From NCBI GenBank assembly GCA_019359505.1, contig JAHHHD010000042.1:1-42686 (forward strand): DNA of 42,686 nt. The letters run 5' to 3'. The stretch is from Drouetiella hepatica Uher 2000/2452 (GTDB taxonomy: Bacteria; Cyanobacteriota; Cyanobacteriia; Elainellales; Elainellaceae). How positions within the stretch are numbered: position 1 is the first letter of the stretch; every line of letters starts with the position of its first letter. This document shows, in pieces, positions 16,109 through 24,836 of this stretch. Under the pieces are notes generated by a model. It was not told the origin of the DNA, ran no database searches, and saw only the letters and a list, made by a program, of their open reading frames with translations. Made by a program: the position numbers and the translations under genes.

Positions 16109-17008
16109 TTACAGATCGATTGGTCGCCAAATCGCATCCGCCATTTTGCAAACATCTCGCATCGGTGCAACATCGTGAACCCGCAGGATATCTGCGGAGA
16201 ACGCGATTGCTGCACTGCAAGCCGCTGCCGTTCCCCAGACGCGCTGCATTGGGTTGGGTTGATCTAATATCCGCCCAATGAAGCTTTTACGGGATACCCC
16301 TACCAAAATCGGGCAACCCAGCGATCGCAGCTGGGGCAGCTTCCTCAGGATCTCCAGGTTTTGCTCACAGGTTTTGGCAAAGCCAACGCCGGGATCGAGA
16401 ATAATTTGATCGGACGCGATGCCAGCCGCTACCGCTGCATCGACTCGACGGGCTAAAAACTCGTAGATTTCTGCCATCAGATCGGCATAGTCGGTCAACT
16501 GCTGCATCGTTTTGGGTGTGCCCCGGATATGCATCAGGGCGATCGGCACCTTTAGCTCCGAGACGATCGGCAGCATCTCAGGGTCGTAGGTAGCTGCTGA
16601 GATATCGTTGACAATATCGGCTCCAGCCTCAATAGCGGCTTTGGCTACGGCTGCGCGAGTGGTGTCTACCGAGATGATTGCGTCTTGATTCTCAGCGATA
16701 CGCAATGCCTGAACCACGGGCACCACGCGGTTTAGCTCCTCTGACAGCGACACTGTATCAGCTTGAGGACGGGTAGACTGCCCGCCAACGTCTAGAATGT
16801 GGGCACCCTCTTTGACTAGGCGCTGCGCCTGTTTCACCGCGGCTTCCAGCGTGTTGAACTGTCCGCCATCGCTGAAGCTGTCTGGCGTGACGTTGAGAAC
16901 GCCCATCAGATAAGTTTGCTTTCCCCAGTCAAAAGCCTGACCTCTTAACTTCCAGGGTTGAAGCGCTGAGCTATCTAAATTCGACCCATTAGGCAAGCCT
17001 GAAATCAT
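16109..17008 (-). CDS. folP: Dihydropteroate synthase
   Basis: A 299-residue TIM-barrel enzyme that joins p-aminobenzoate to dihydropterin pyrophosphate in folate synthesis. Signatures run in order: MGVLNVTPDSFSDGG near residue 35, LDVGGQSTRPQAD near 73, ISVDTTRAAVAKAA near 115, DIVNDISA near 135, ILDPGVGFAKT near 205 and LVGVSRKSFIG near 235. The first 30 residues are a variable extension. It converges with the SPFH gene (23 base gap) and lies 14 bases after the stop of the upstream secreted-protein gene, so the two are probably one transcript. Confidence 0.96.
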   Translation of the reverse strand: MISGLPNGSNLDSSALQPWKLRGQAFDWGKQTYLMGVLNVTPDSFSDGGQFNTLEAAVKQAQRLVKEGAHILDVGGQSTRPQADTVSLSEELNRVVPVVQALRIAENQDAIISVDTTRAAVAKAAIEAGADIVNDISAATYDPEMLPIVSELKVPIALMHIRGTPKTMQQLTDYADLMAEIYEFLARRVDAAVAAGIASDQIILDPGVGFAKTCEQNLEILRKLPQLRSLGCPILVGVSRKSFIGRILDQPNPMQRVWGTAAACSAAIAFSADILRVHDVAPMRDVCKMADAIWRPIDL

Positions 17009-17022
17009 ATAGCCTTCACCTT

Positions 17023-17463
17023 CTAGCGGCGAACTTTTCCGGTGAAGCCAGCCGCCTTGAACTGTTCCAATTTCAATGGCGTGGGCTGATTGATGGGGAC
17101 ACTAATGCGCAAATCAAAATCGCTAGTGCCGGGAGGAACTTCTTCGATCGCCCCTAGCCGAGTGCGATTCTCCATAATCGAATTGCCGTTTGCGTCATAA
17201 ATCCGCCCGAAAATATCCGCATTCAGCACAGGCTTGCCCGACTTATTTTCGGCTTTGCCTGTGACAATAAAACAGTTAGCCGCCATGCTAGTACCTGGCG
17301 TGATCGCGCCTTCGGCGAGTTCGGGCGGACAGTCGTGATAGGAAACATCAAAGAGCCGGATTTGGGTCAGCGCTAGAGCTGGGGGGGCAATCATCCAGCT
17401 ACAAAGCCATAGACTGCAAGCGATCGCTAGGGTTAGAACTCGAAACCGGATGGGGTGGGGCAT
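17023..17463 (-). CDS. Secreted protein of unknown function (FxLYD-like)
   Basis: A 146-residue protein with a clear signal peptide (residues 1-31, hydrophobic LTLAIACSLWLCSWMIAPPALA). The mature part looks like a small beta-sandwich: NCFIVTGKAENKSGKPVLNAD, then FGRIYDANGNSI and EEVPPGTSDFDLRISVP, which recalls the FxLYD pattern of periplasmic or lipoprotein domains. Two Cys (in YHDCPPE and AANCFIV) could form a disulphide. No enzymatic residues are evident. It lies directly upstream of folP and is probably co-transcribed with it; no functional link to folate is apparent. Confidence 0.8.
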   Translation of the reverse strand: MPHPIRFRVLTLAIACSLWLCSWMIAPPALALTQIRLFDVSYHDCPPELAEGAITPGTSMAANCFIVTGKAENKSGKPVLNADIFGRIYDANGNSIMENRTRLGAIEEVPPGTSDFDLRISVPINQPTPLKLEQFKAAGFTGKVRR

Positions 17464-17674
17464 TGGCGTTCTCTAATGGCTCTTTTGGCGATCGGTTGCT
17501 AAAAGCAAGGATTCCGCAAATCTTGAGAGGGGTTTACTACCCTCAGCTTACCGTGATCAGCTTACCGTAAAACGAGAGATTATTTTTTGAGGGCAAGGCT
17601 CAGCGCCGCACCCGAAAACCGCTAACAGCCTAGAATAGAAGAAGTAGAGCAGAACGTTTTCACGTTTCAAAGGT

Positions 17675-18040
17675 ATGCAACTCAAGCGCATTGGTCATGT
17701 GGCAATCTGTGTGAAAGATCTGGAACAAGCTGCCCAGTTCTATCAAAATTTGGGCATGGCTTTGGTTTGGAAAGATGCTGACTGGGCATATTTGAAAGCT
17801 GGAGAAGACGGTTTAGCCTTGCTGAGTCCGCAGTACGCCCAGGCAGGTCCGCACTTTGGCTTTGTGTTTGACGATCGCGCTGAGGTAGAAGCCGCTTACG
17901 ATCGCCTCAAGTCAGAAGGGGTTCACCTGACAGAAATTCATGAACATCGAGATGGAACCGCCTCCTTCTACGGACGCGATTTGGATAATAACTGGTTTGA
18001 GTACCTCTATGAACCTGTTGCGATCGCCAGCGCTGTCTAA
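17675..18040 (+). CDS. VOC family protein (glyoxalase/bleomycin-resistance fold)
   Basis: A 121-residue protein with the paired beta-alpha-beta-beta-beta units of the vicinal oxygen chelate superfamily. The start KRIGHVAICVKDLEQAAQFYQNLGM is typical; H8, H60 (GPHFGF) and E109 (NNWFEYLYEP) sit where metal ligands lie in this superfamily. The superfamily includes glyoxalase I, dioxygenases and drug-binding proteins, and the substrate cannot be told here. It starts at ATG 17675 and stands alone, followed by a family A repeat. Confidence 0.9.
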   Translation: MQLKRIGHVAICVKDLEQAAQFYQNLGMALVWKDADWAYLKAGEDGLALLSPQYAQAGPHFGFVFDDRAEVEAAYDRLKSEGVHLTEIHEHRDGTASFYGRDLDNNWFEYLYEPVAIASAV

Positions 18041-18053
18041 TTTTTTTGCTGTT

Positions 18054-18146
18054 TATAGCAATCGCCAAGGTGGTTAGGATGGGGACATTTTTGGTTGAGC
18101 GTAACGCTCAACCAAAAATGTCCTAAGCAAACTGGCGGCAGCTATA
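18054..18146 (-). repeat. Family A element, copy A5 (93 bp, intact)
   Basis: The most complete copy. Both ends are TATAGC (as seen on opposite strands), the terminal inverted repeats extend about 27 bp, and the central stem GGACATTTTTGGTTGAGCGT (starting at 18082) pairs almost perfectly with its partner ending at 18123 around a minimal loop. It sits between the converging VOC gene and the small gene at 18275-18475. Confidence 0.93.
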
Positions 18147-18176
18147 TGACTCTAATAGACTGTGGCAACAGCCAGT

Positions 18177-18204
18177 AAAAAAGGCAGAGCCAATGGCTCT
18201 GCCT
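18177..18204 (-). terminator. Intrinsic terminator of the small gene at 18275-18475
   Basis: Perfect 10 bp stem AGGCAGAGCC (18182-18191 with 18195-18204) and a 3 nt loop. Read on the minus strand it is followed by six T (the A run 18177-18182). This supports real transcription of the small minus-strand gene upstream of it. Confidence 0.88.
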
Positions 18205-18274
18205 GTACACAAGGTTGAAACTAAATCTACGTAAGGTACATTTTATACCTTCATCAGCAATGTATTGTATTTTT

Positions 18275-18475
18275 CTAGATTGCCTGACGAGACACAAATT
18301 TCTCGAAATCAGCCTGAGTTTTGTGGAGAAGCTGTTCCCGGCTGTCAGCAGTTTTCGTCAAAGTTGGAACCAGATTGCGCGCCTGTAAAGCCATGTGAAG
18401 CTGGAGGTGAGCGACATAATCGCTCAGGTCTTCACGAACTGAAGCATTGGGTAGGGGTTGAAGGTTAGCGATCAA
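18275..18475 (-). CDS. Small hypothetical protein
   Basis: A 66-residue soluble protein, largely helical, with residues LSDYVAHLQLHMALQARNLV in the centre and LLHKTQADFEKFVSRQ at the end; no signal peptide, membrane segment or known motif. It starts at TTG 18475 with GAGG about 9 bases upstream. I do not recognise the family. The gene call rests on its coding-like composition and on the strong terminator 70 bases after its stop (18177-18204). The 137 bases upstream, before the next gene's stop, are free for a promoter. Confidence 0.7.
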   Translation of the reverse strand: MIANLQPLPNASVREDLSDYVAHLQLHMALQARNLVPTLTKTADSREQLLHKTQADFEKFVSRQAI

Positions 18476-18612
18476 AGTGTTATCCCTCTTTCCAGGACTC
18501 TGTGATGTAAAGCAACGGTATTGAACTTAACATATCTAAGTTTGCCCCTATTTCGTTTCGCAATGAAGTGTAACTTTTGAAAGATGCGAGATTGTGTGAA
18601 TCTCCCGCCCCT

Positions 18613-21567
18613 CTAGAGCAAAATTTCTACGATGCCCTGCTGCCCGTCTAAACGCACCCGCTGTCCATCCTGTAGGCGCTGGGTGGCATGGGCAATGTTC
18701 ATGACCGCCGGGATGCCATACTCCCGCGCAACGATCGCCCCATGGGACAACTGTCCGCCCACTTCGGTAATTAATCCCCCGGCTTGAGCCAGTAAGGGTG
18801 CCCAACCTGAGTCGGCATAGGGAATCACCAGAATGATGTCTCGACTCACCTCTGGATAGGTTTGCAGACTTTGCAGAATCACGACCTGCCCTTCTACCAG
18901 TCCAGGACTCGCCCCAATGCCGTGAAGCTGTCGGCTCGACTCAGCCAAGACGATCGGTCGGCTATCTTCGCTTAGCCTTGGCGGATCGTTGCCATAAACC
19001 AGCAGAGGGGGTGTCAACTGGCGATCGCTCTGAAGCTGCGATCGCCGTACTTCAATTCGCTGACCCATCTGCTGTTTCAATTCTGGGTCGGGTGCCAAAA
19101 TCCACTGCTCTACTTCGGCAAACTTCAGGAAAAAGATGTCTCCGGTCTGCGTCAGCCAGCCTGTTGCTAATCCCTGCTGCTCTAGCGCCAAAAAGCTCCA
19201 GCGCAGTTCTGCCAACAGCTTGCTGTAGAGGGCAGTAACCTGTCCTTTTAGGTCTAGCCGTTTCTGCACCTGACGCTGCTTCCATCCCGACGCGGTAGTT
19301 GGCTTCACAACTGGACGGGTGGGATTGAGTAAGAGCTGGGTGAACAGGGCTTTCGCCGCGCCTGGATCTTCTTTCCAGTTAGGCACGGCAATATCGGTGG
19401 CGACATCGCTGAGGTAGCCGTAGTCTGACAAAAAGCGATCGAACTCCTGCAATACCGCCTGTCCCTGGGAGGTTTCTGCCAGATGTGCACATAGGGTGTC
19501 AGGAGAGAGATGATCCAAGCTAGGCACCGTTGCACGGGCTGCATTGGCTAAAGACTGAAGCGATCGCATGGAGGCAACTTCGGGCGTTTGGCTATTGTCT
19601 AGCGAAACTTCTGGCACAGAAAACATTGCCCGACGCAGGGCGGCGCTGAGGGGAGCCAGAATGCTGTAGTAAGTGGCGCGTTGCAGCAGCACTAGAATTT
19701 GCTCAATGCGCTGGAGCAGTTCTGCGGCAGAGAGGCGATCGACTTTTTGCCCCTCCAACACTGCCCATCCTGGTTCAAAGGTCAGATCCCAGTCCTGGCT
19801 AAAATCCTGGCTGAGCCTCAACTCTCGTCTCAGGAGTCGCAGCAATCCGGGAGCGCTTTGCAGAGTCGATCGCAGAGGCGGCTTGCTAAATTTTGCTCCG
19901 CGCGTCAGAAACTCTAGACTCTCAGGCGGCAATCCCATCCGCAAAAATAGCTGACCTAGCAGAGAAGCATTAAAATAAGCGGCGGAATGGTGTAGCGTCG
20001 CGGTTTCGTTAAAGTCTAGCCCGACAGCGCGATCGCCCAGCACTAGGGTGAACAGATCGCCCCACGCGCCGCAGGTCAAAGGTCGGTTAATCGACCAGGT
20101 GAGCGGATGGATATAGCCTGGAATCACTTCGGCAGCAATTTTGCGTGTCCAGATCGGCAATAGCGTGGTAATCGGTCGAGATTGCAGCAGCCAAAGGTGC
20201 TGTCCATCATAGCTCCACTCAATATCTTGTGGAATGCCGTGATATTGCTTTTCAATATGCCGCGCCAAAAACGCCACTTGTTTGACCAATCGCGGCGGCA
20301 GATCGCCAGTTCCCTCTAGATCTAAATCAACCCAGTCGGGCATGAGCCAGCCTGGAAGCGGCGTGCCAGGATTCGATTCCGGCAAAGTATAGGCTTTACT
20401 ATCGATTTCTTCCCGAATCCAAACCCGATACATCTCTGGCGTGACCTGTCCAGACACCACTTGAGTCGCCAGCCCTGGAAGACCTTCAACGACGACCGCA
20501 TCTCCCTGACGGGCGATCGGATCGCGGCTAAACGCTACCCCAGAAAACACGCCCTGTACCTGAATTTGCACCACAACCGCCATGGCTCCCTCGGCAATGC
20601 CTCTGTCCTGACGGTAGCGGACGGCACTCTCGTCATTGTAGGAGGCATGACAGCGCAGAATCGCCTGTTCCAAAGCCGCCTGACTGGTGACATGCAGAAT
20701 CGAGTCATATTGTCCGGCAGCAGAGGCAGTTTCTGAATCTTCGCCGATCGCCGAAGACCTGACCACCAGAGGAATTTCGGGGCTAGGATGCAGCATCTCA
20801 ATCAAAGGAGCCGGATCGTCTCCGGGCGGAATCACCCAGCCGATCGGCACCGGATAGCCCCATCGCCGTAACTGCGATAAGTTAGCAGCTTTGTTACCCA
20901 CCTTGGCGGCATCTAGAGTTCTATCGAGGGAAAGCAAGGCACGATCGCCCCGAAAAAATTGAAACATTTTACGCGAGTCACTGCTTGAGGTTTCTGGAGA
21001 CAAATCTAGGTCATCGGGAATTCTTTGATAAATCGCAGCCATGAGCAAGCTGAGCAGCATTGTGGCAAAAATGCGATCGCTCTGATAGGGATGCAGCACT
21101 GCCACCACTATCGGCAGCAGCACCAAAACCCCCAACCGTCCTAATTGCCGCTCTCTCAGCAGCGTAAACCCGATGCCGCCCAGCAAAAATACCCAGCTTG
21201 CCACGAGCCAGTCATGCACCACAAAGCCCCAAACCACGTTGGTGGTGCCTGCACCTTTGCCAATGCCATAGCGTCCCATTACAAGCGCCATCAGCGCGAC
21301 TAACTCCCAAACCGGGCTAGACGGGAAAAGGTACCGTGCTAGCAACACTGCCGCAATGCCCTTGAAAGCTTCTGACATTACCGCTAGAATGCCAGCCGTT
21401 TGCCCCCCATGATAAAAGGCGGCTGAAACGCTGAGGTTGCCTGTACCCAGTTGGGCTAACTTACGCTGGGTTAGGGCTTGGGTGATCCAAGCAATCAGCG
21501 GCAAGCCACCCAAAATAGGGCAGATGATGAGAATCAGAAGCGCACCCAAAATTGGCGGTAGTGTCAT
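18613..21567 (-). CDS. PlsY-like membrane domain fused to ATP-grasp and phosphohistidine domains
   Basis: A 984-residue fusion. Residues 1-180 are a polytopic membrane domain similar to the acyl-phosphate:glycerol-3-phosphate acyltransferase PlsY, with GTGN (41-44) and GIGKGAGTT (101-109) at the positions of its glycine-rich loops, although the following GATN-type residues are changed. Residues 210-470 form a PEP synthase/PPDK-type ATP-grasp domain (K223, VVRSSAIGED at 268-277, IEWSYDG and QSRPIT near 450-465). Residues 895-984 form the swivelling domain with catalytic H942 in LSHGAIVAREYGIPAV. The PEP-binding TIM barrel of PEP synthase is absent; the order ATP-grasp, helical middle, His domain is that of rifampin phosphotransferase. 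I infer a membrane-tethered ATP-dependent phosphotransferase of unknown substrate. Confidence 0.88.
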   Translation of the reverse strand: MTLPPILGALLILIICPILGGLPLIAWITQALTQRKLAQLGTGNLSVSAAFYHGGQTAGILAVMSEAFKGIAAVLLARYLFPSSPVWELVALMALVMGRYGIGKGAGTTNVVWGFVVHDWLVASWVFLLGGIGFTLLRERQLGRLGVLVLLPIVVAVLHPYQSDRIFATMLLSLLMAAIYQRIPDDLDLSPETSSSDSRKMFQFFRGDRALLSLDRTLDAAKVGNKAANLSQLRRWGYPVPIGWVIPPGDDPAPLIEMLHPSPEIPLVVRSSAIGEDSETASAAGQYDSILHVTSQAALEQAILRCHASYNDESAVRYRQDRGIAEGAMAVVVQIQVQGVFSGVAFSRDPIARQGDAVVVEGLPGLATQVVSGQVTPEMYRVWIREEIDSKAYTLPESNPGTPLPGWLMPDWVDLDLEGTGDLPPRLVKQVAFLARHIEKQYHGIPQDIEWSYDGQHLWLLQSRPITTLLPIWTRKIAAEVIPGYIHPLTWSINRPLTCGAWGDLFTLVLGDRAVGLDFNETATLHHSAAYFNASLLGQLFLRMGLPPESLEFLTRGAKFSKPPLRSTLQSAPGLLRLLRRELRLSQDFSQDWDLTFEPGWAVLEGQKVDRLSAAELLQRIEQILVLLQRATYYSILAPLSAALRRAMFSVPEVSLDNSQTPEVASMRSLQSLANAARATVPSLDHLSPDTLCAHLAETSQGQAVLQEFDRFLSDYGYLSDVATDIAVPNWKEDPGAAKALFTQLLLNPTRPVVKPTTASGWKQRQVQKRLDLKGQVTALYSKLLAELRWSFLALEQQGLATGWLTQTGDIFFLKFAEVEQWILAPDPELKQQMGQRIEVRRSQLQSDRQLTPPLLVYGNDPPRLSEDSRPIVLAESSRQLHGIGASPGLVEGQVVILQSLQTYPEVSRDIILVIPYADSGWAPLLAQAGGLITEVGGQLSHGAIVAREYGIPAVMNIAHATQRLQDGQRVRLDGQQGIVEILL

Positions 21568-21679
21568 CAGCGATGTGAAGGAGGTGTTAATTTACTGTGG
21601 GATGCCCGTCTCACAAGATGATAATTAATTTCGTCCAACAGCGCACTTGAGCCACGGTAGACAGTATCCCTTAGAAGGT

Positions 21680-21722
21680 CATGATTTTTTGTGGCGTAGG
21701 CGAAGTCCTCAGCCAAGAAAAA
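21680..21722. repeat. Decayed family C hairpin
   Basis: GATTTTTTGTGGCGTAGG followed, after the loop, by CCTCAGCCAAGAAAAACC can be aligned as two arms with several mismatches. The left arm resembles the intact hairpin at 23817-23871 (AATTTTTTGTGGTGTGG). It is probably a remnant in the gap upstream of the fusion gene. Confidence 0.5.
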
Positions 21723-21754
21723 CCATAACGTTTGCAGCCTCGGATGACTCTAGC

Positions 21755-23125
21755 TCACGACACCCATTGCTCGATCGCCTGCATCTGAGTGGGCAAAGCC
21801 GCTGTCAGTATCTCATTGCCCGTTTCAGTAATCAGCAGATCATCCTCAATGCGGATGCCTCGCACGTCTGAGAACTGTGCCAGCCGATCCCAGTCCACCA
21901 CCTGTCGATATTTCTCGCGGCGCTCTGGGTCGTTGAGCAAAGCCGGAACTTGATAAAATCCTGGCTCGATCGTCACCGCCATGCCTAACTGTAAGGGACG
22001 ATTGAGCCGTAGATAGCCCAGACCAAAGCGATCGCTGCGCGTCCGACCTTCTGCGTAACCCGCCAAATCGCCCAAGTCTTCCATATCATGCACGTCCAAA
22101 CCCAGCAAATGCCCAATACCGTGGGGAAAAAACAGGGCGTGAGCATCCTGCGCCACTAAATCTTCTGAATTGCCTTTGAGAATGCCCAGATCTACTAACC
22201 CTGCCGCCATGATGTCAGCTGCCAGCAAATGCAAGTCTTGATACTCTACGCCGGGACAGGCGGCTGCAATACAGCGGTCGTGAGCAGACAGCACTAGGCT
22301 GTAGATATCTCGCTGCGTCGGTGAAAACTTGCCAGACACAGGCCAGGTGCGCGTCACATCCGATGCCCAACCCGACTCAGCTTCGGCTCCCACATCTGCC
22401 AACAGCAAATCGTGGGGCTGGATGGCATTACTGTAGCGATCGCTGTGCAACACTTCTCCATGCACTGTCACAATGCTGCTGTAGGCGCAGGTCATCTGAT
22501 TTGCCATAATTACCTGCTCCATTGCTGCCCGAATCTGCGCTTCTGTTTGCGCTCTGCGAGTCGCTGCCATCCCCGCCCGATGCGCGGCTACAGTCACCCT
22601 TGCCGCCTTGCGCATTTCGGCGATCGCCCCTTCATCGTGAATCAGCCGGAGATTGACGATCGCCTTTGCCAACGCTTGCGCTTGCGTGGATAAGTACTGT
22701 GACTGATCTAGCCGCGTCGCAGCATCCTGAACCGGAACCGTGGCGGCATCCGCGAGGTGAGCCTCAAGCTGAGACAGAGGATAGGCAGCATCTGCGCCGA
22801 TTGCTTGGGCAATTTGGTCGCGCCGGGGTGTGTCGCCATGCCAGAGGATATGGGCTGGAGTCGGGTCATCCATAAATAGCGCCAGTCGTCCTGCCTCTAA
22901 ATGAATGGCTGCGTTGTAGAGGGGCAATCCCGCAAAGTAGAGAAAGTGACTGTTGGCGCGATAGGGATAGACATTTGCCGGAAAGTTGCGGGCACTGCTG
23001 CGACCTGACCAGAGAACAACCGGAAAATCAATTTGCTGAGCTAAATTTCCCCTACGACAGCGCAGGGTTTCTGCAAGATGAGGAAGCGGATGAAGCTCAG
23101 ATGCAAAACGAGATGAAGTCTGCAT
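21755..23125 (-). CDS. pepP: Xaa-Pro aminopeptidase (aminopeptidase P, M24B)
   Basis: A 456-residue metallopeptidase that removes an N-terminal residue preceding proline. It has the N-terminal creatinase-like domain (SGRSSARNFPANVYPYRANSHF near 40) and the pita-bread catalytic domain with two-metal ligands visible in order: Asp in LLADVGAE, Asp in GWASDVTRTWPV, His in FFPHGIGHLLGLDVHD, Glu in TIEPGFY and Glu in GIRIEDDLLIT. Length and order match aminopeptidase P. It starts at ATG 23125. It lies 187 bases upstream of the fusion gene on the same strand; co-transcription is possible but not supported by the gap. Confidence 0.95.
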   Translation of the reverse strand: MQTSSRFASELHPLPHLAETLRCRRGNLAQQIDFPVVLWSGRSSARNFPANVYPYRANSHFLYFAGLPLYNAAIHLEAGRLALFMDDPTPAHILWHGDTPRRDQIAQAIGADAAYPLSQLEAHLADAATVPVQDAATRLDQSQYLSTQAQALAKAIVNLRLIHDEGAIAEMRKAARVTVAAHRAGMAATRRAQTEAQIRAAMEQVIMANQMTCAYSSIVTVHGEVLHSDRYSNAIQPHDLLLADVGAEAESGWASDVTRTWPVSGKFSPTQRDIYSLVLSAHDRCIAAACPGVEYQDLHLLAADIMAAGLVDLGILKGNSEDLVAQDAHALFFPHGIGHLLGLDVHDMEDLGDLAGYAEGRTRSDRFGLGYLRLNRPLQLGMAVTIEPGFYQVPALLNDPERREKYRQVVDWDRLAQFSDVRGIRIEDDLLITETGNEILTAALPTQMQAIEQWVS

Positions 23126-23527
23126 GAAGGAAGGTGAGGGAACAGCTCTCTACATCCTATCGGATAGCGAGAATTAGAAAACTAAGCGTGATGGCTATCA
23201 CAAGAAATAGCGATCGCACTCACAATTTTATCCTATAAAAATCACATCTTCATAGCAGTAAGAGACTTCTTTCCTGATGAAGGTTTAAGCGATAGGTAAT
23301 GTAATTTGTATCGGGTTAATCCCGTGTCAATGGCTTACGAAAACAATATCTACACTTATACATTCTTCATTCACCTACTCAGTTGCAAACTCTATACTCT
23401 AAACTGGTGTCAGATGGTATCTAAATTAGTTAAGCTCAGTTGCCCTACGGATTCCTTATGCCGATCTATGGGGAATGCGAATAGGCGCGATCGGTTGGCA
23501 AACTGTCAGACCGTAGGAGAATAGCTC
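23126..23527. other. Non-coding divergent gap between pepP and a small membrane protein gene
   Basis: About 400 AT-rich bases that should hold the two divergent promoters. A 72-codon frame (23306-23524) starts at TTG and reads as unstructured, Tyr/Cys-rich sequence, so I do not call it. GGAG at about 23516 is a usable ribosome-binding site for the gene at 23528. Confidence 0.5.
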
Positions 23528-23797
23528 ATGGGACTTCCTATTCATCGGTCATCGTCTGACTCAACCCCTGAGACGGTTCTTGCCCAAGCTTCTAGCGTTC
23601 AGCCGATCGCTCAGCCGATCGCCCAACCTAGCGATATTTCTAACGGTATTTACTTGACCGCGTTAATTGTTGCGCTACCCGTATTTGCAGGATTAGGAGT
23701 TGTTATTCACAGAAAGCGCCGTGCTGCCCTGCTACGCCAAAGGATAGAAACCTTGGAGCGTATCTGGAGATTAAACTACCGTAAAACCACCTCTTAA
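23528..23797 (+). CDS. Small single-pass membrane protein, unknown
   Basis: An 89-residue protein: a Ser/Pro/Gln-rich N-terminus with a short duplicated QPIAQPIAQP (from a CCGATCGC(T/C)CA DNA duplication), one transmembrane helix (about residues 43-61, IYLTALIVALPVFAGLGVV), then a basic tail HRKRRAALLRQRIETLERIWRLNYRK. The positive charges after the helix predict N-out, C-in topology. I do not recognise the family. The ribosome-binding site and coding-like composition support it; a hairpin follows 20 bases after its stop. Confidence 0.65.
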   Translation: MGLPIHRSSSDSTPETVLAQASSVQPIAQPIAQPSDISNGIYLTALIVALPVFAGLGVVIHRKRRAALLRQRIETLERIWRLNYRKTTS

Positions 23798-23816
23798 ATT
23801 TTTGATAGTCCTCAAG

Positions 23817-23871
23817 AGGTAATAATTTTTTGTGGTGTGGGCAAAGCCCACACCACAAAAAATTATTACCT
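23817..23871. repeat. Family C perfect hairpin, 26 bp arms
   Basis: Arms 23817-23842 and 23846-23871 (AGGTAATAATTTTTTGTGGT... and complement) are perfectly complementary with a 3 nt loop AAA. It fills the 106-base gap between the converging stops of the small membrane protein (23797) and nei (23904), where it could act as a bidirectional terminator, each outer side being rich in A/T. Confidence 0.92.
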
Positions 23872-23903
23872 AAATACCACTACCTAAGCATTTGACTGAT
23901 CTT

Positions 23904-24728
23904 TTAAGCATTTGATTGGCAGGTGGGGCAGTAGTAGCATCGCCTGCCACCCAACTCCTCCCGCACGATCGCCATTCCACAGATGTAGCAAGGTTTTCCC
24001 TGCCGCCCAAACACATAGTGCCGATAGTCTCGACGGCGTTTTCCCTCGGCTTTGAGCTGCTGGGCAAGCTGCAAATTATTGGTGATGCCGTTGGACAAGT
24101 AGGACTGACGGGGTAGGGCGATCGCTGCCTTTGCCAGCGCCTCAATTTGAGTCGAGGTGCAATCTACCGGACGGTAAGAAGGGTGAACTTTGGCAACAAA
24201 TAGCACTTCGCTCCGCAAGTAGTTCCCCAATCCGCATAGGAAATGCTGATCGAGCAGCAGCGTTACCAGTCGCCGCCGCTGGAAGGTTTTGTCTTGAAAG
24301 CGGGCAAGCACCTGCTCTAGCGTAGTGGCTTCATCCAATAGATCGAGTCCCAGCTTGCTTAAGAAAGGATGGAAGGCGATCGCCACCTCATCCAGCACCT
24401 CAATATCAGAGGCGCTATACAGCAGCGCCGATTTCTTGTCGGTGTGAATCGCTAGCCGCAGCTGCCGATTGGTCTGAGGATAGTCGTGCAGCTTGCGAAT
24501 CATCCACACCCCATAGAGCTGATTGTGGCTGTAGATCGAAAGCTGATTATCAAATCGGGTGAGTAAAGCCTTGCCTCTGGGCTGCACCGAAAGCACCTCT
24601 CGACCTTGAAACGTCTGCTCGTAGGGCTTGAGATGCTCGAAGGCAAAAAATAGGCTGGTGATAGGCTGATGAACGATCGCCTTAGCAATTTTGTCTGCCG
24701 CACGCTTAATCTCAGGACCTTCTGGCAT
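23904..24728 (-). CDS. nei: Endonuclease VIII-type DNA glycosylase
   Basis: A 274-residue base-excision repair enzyme. The N-terminus MPEGPEI, with catalytic Pro after the initiator Met and Glu following, is the Nei rather than Fpg (MPELPE) form. The H2TH region is seen in FLCGLGNYLRSEVLF near 165-180, with conserved Asn, and the C-terminal zinc finger has CYICGMAIV and CYYCPTC (two CxxC pairs). Nei removes oxidised pyrimidines and cuts the strand. ATG 24728 is fixed because the Pro must follow Met directly. It is convergent with the small membrane protein gene. Confidence 0.95.
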   Translation of the reverse strand: MPEGPEIKRAADKIAKAIVHQPITSLFFAFEHLKPYEQTFQGREVLSVQPRGKALLTRFDNQLSIYSHNQLYGVWMIRKLHDYPQTNRQLRLAIHTDKKSALLYSASDIEVLDEVAIAFHPFLSKLGLDLLDEATTLEQVLARFQDKTFQRRRLVTLLLDQHFLCGLGNYLRSEVLFVAKVHPSYRPVDCTSTQIEALAKAAIALPRQSYLSNGITNNLQLAQQLKAEGKRRRDYRHYVFGRQGKPCYICGMAIVREELGGRRCYYCPTCQSNA

Positions 24729-24836
24729 GGATAGGAATACTCACGGGACATTCGTTACAAAACTCAATTTACCCTGTCCTGAATCTTTTCAGCCAAACTT
24801 GAAGTGACCCATAGCCCCCCATACAGGTAAATTTCT

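Noticed and set aside
17578-17625. Possible further hairpin element (TTATTTTTTGAGGGC start)
   Set aside because: The left arm resembles family C, but no complementary right arm can be found; at most a remnant.
23306-23524. 72-codon frame starting at TTG
   Set aside because: No ribosome-binding site, no domain, and composition unlike the neighbouring genes; it lies in a divergent promoter region.
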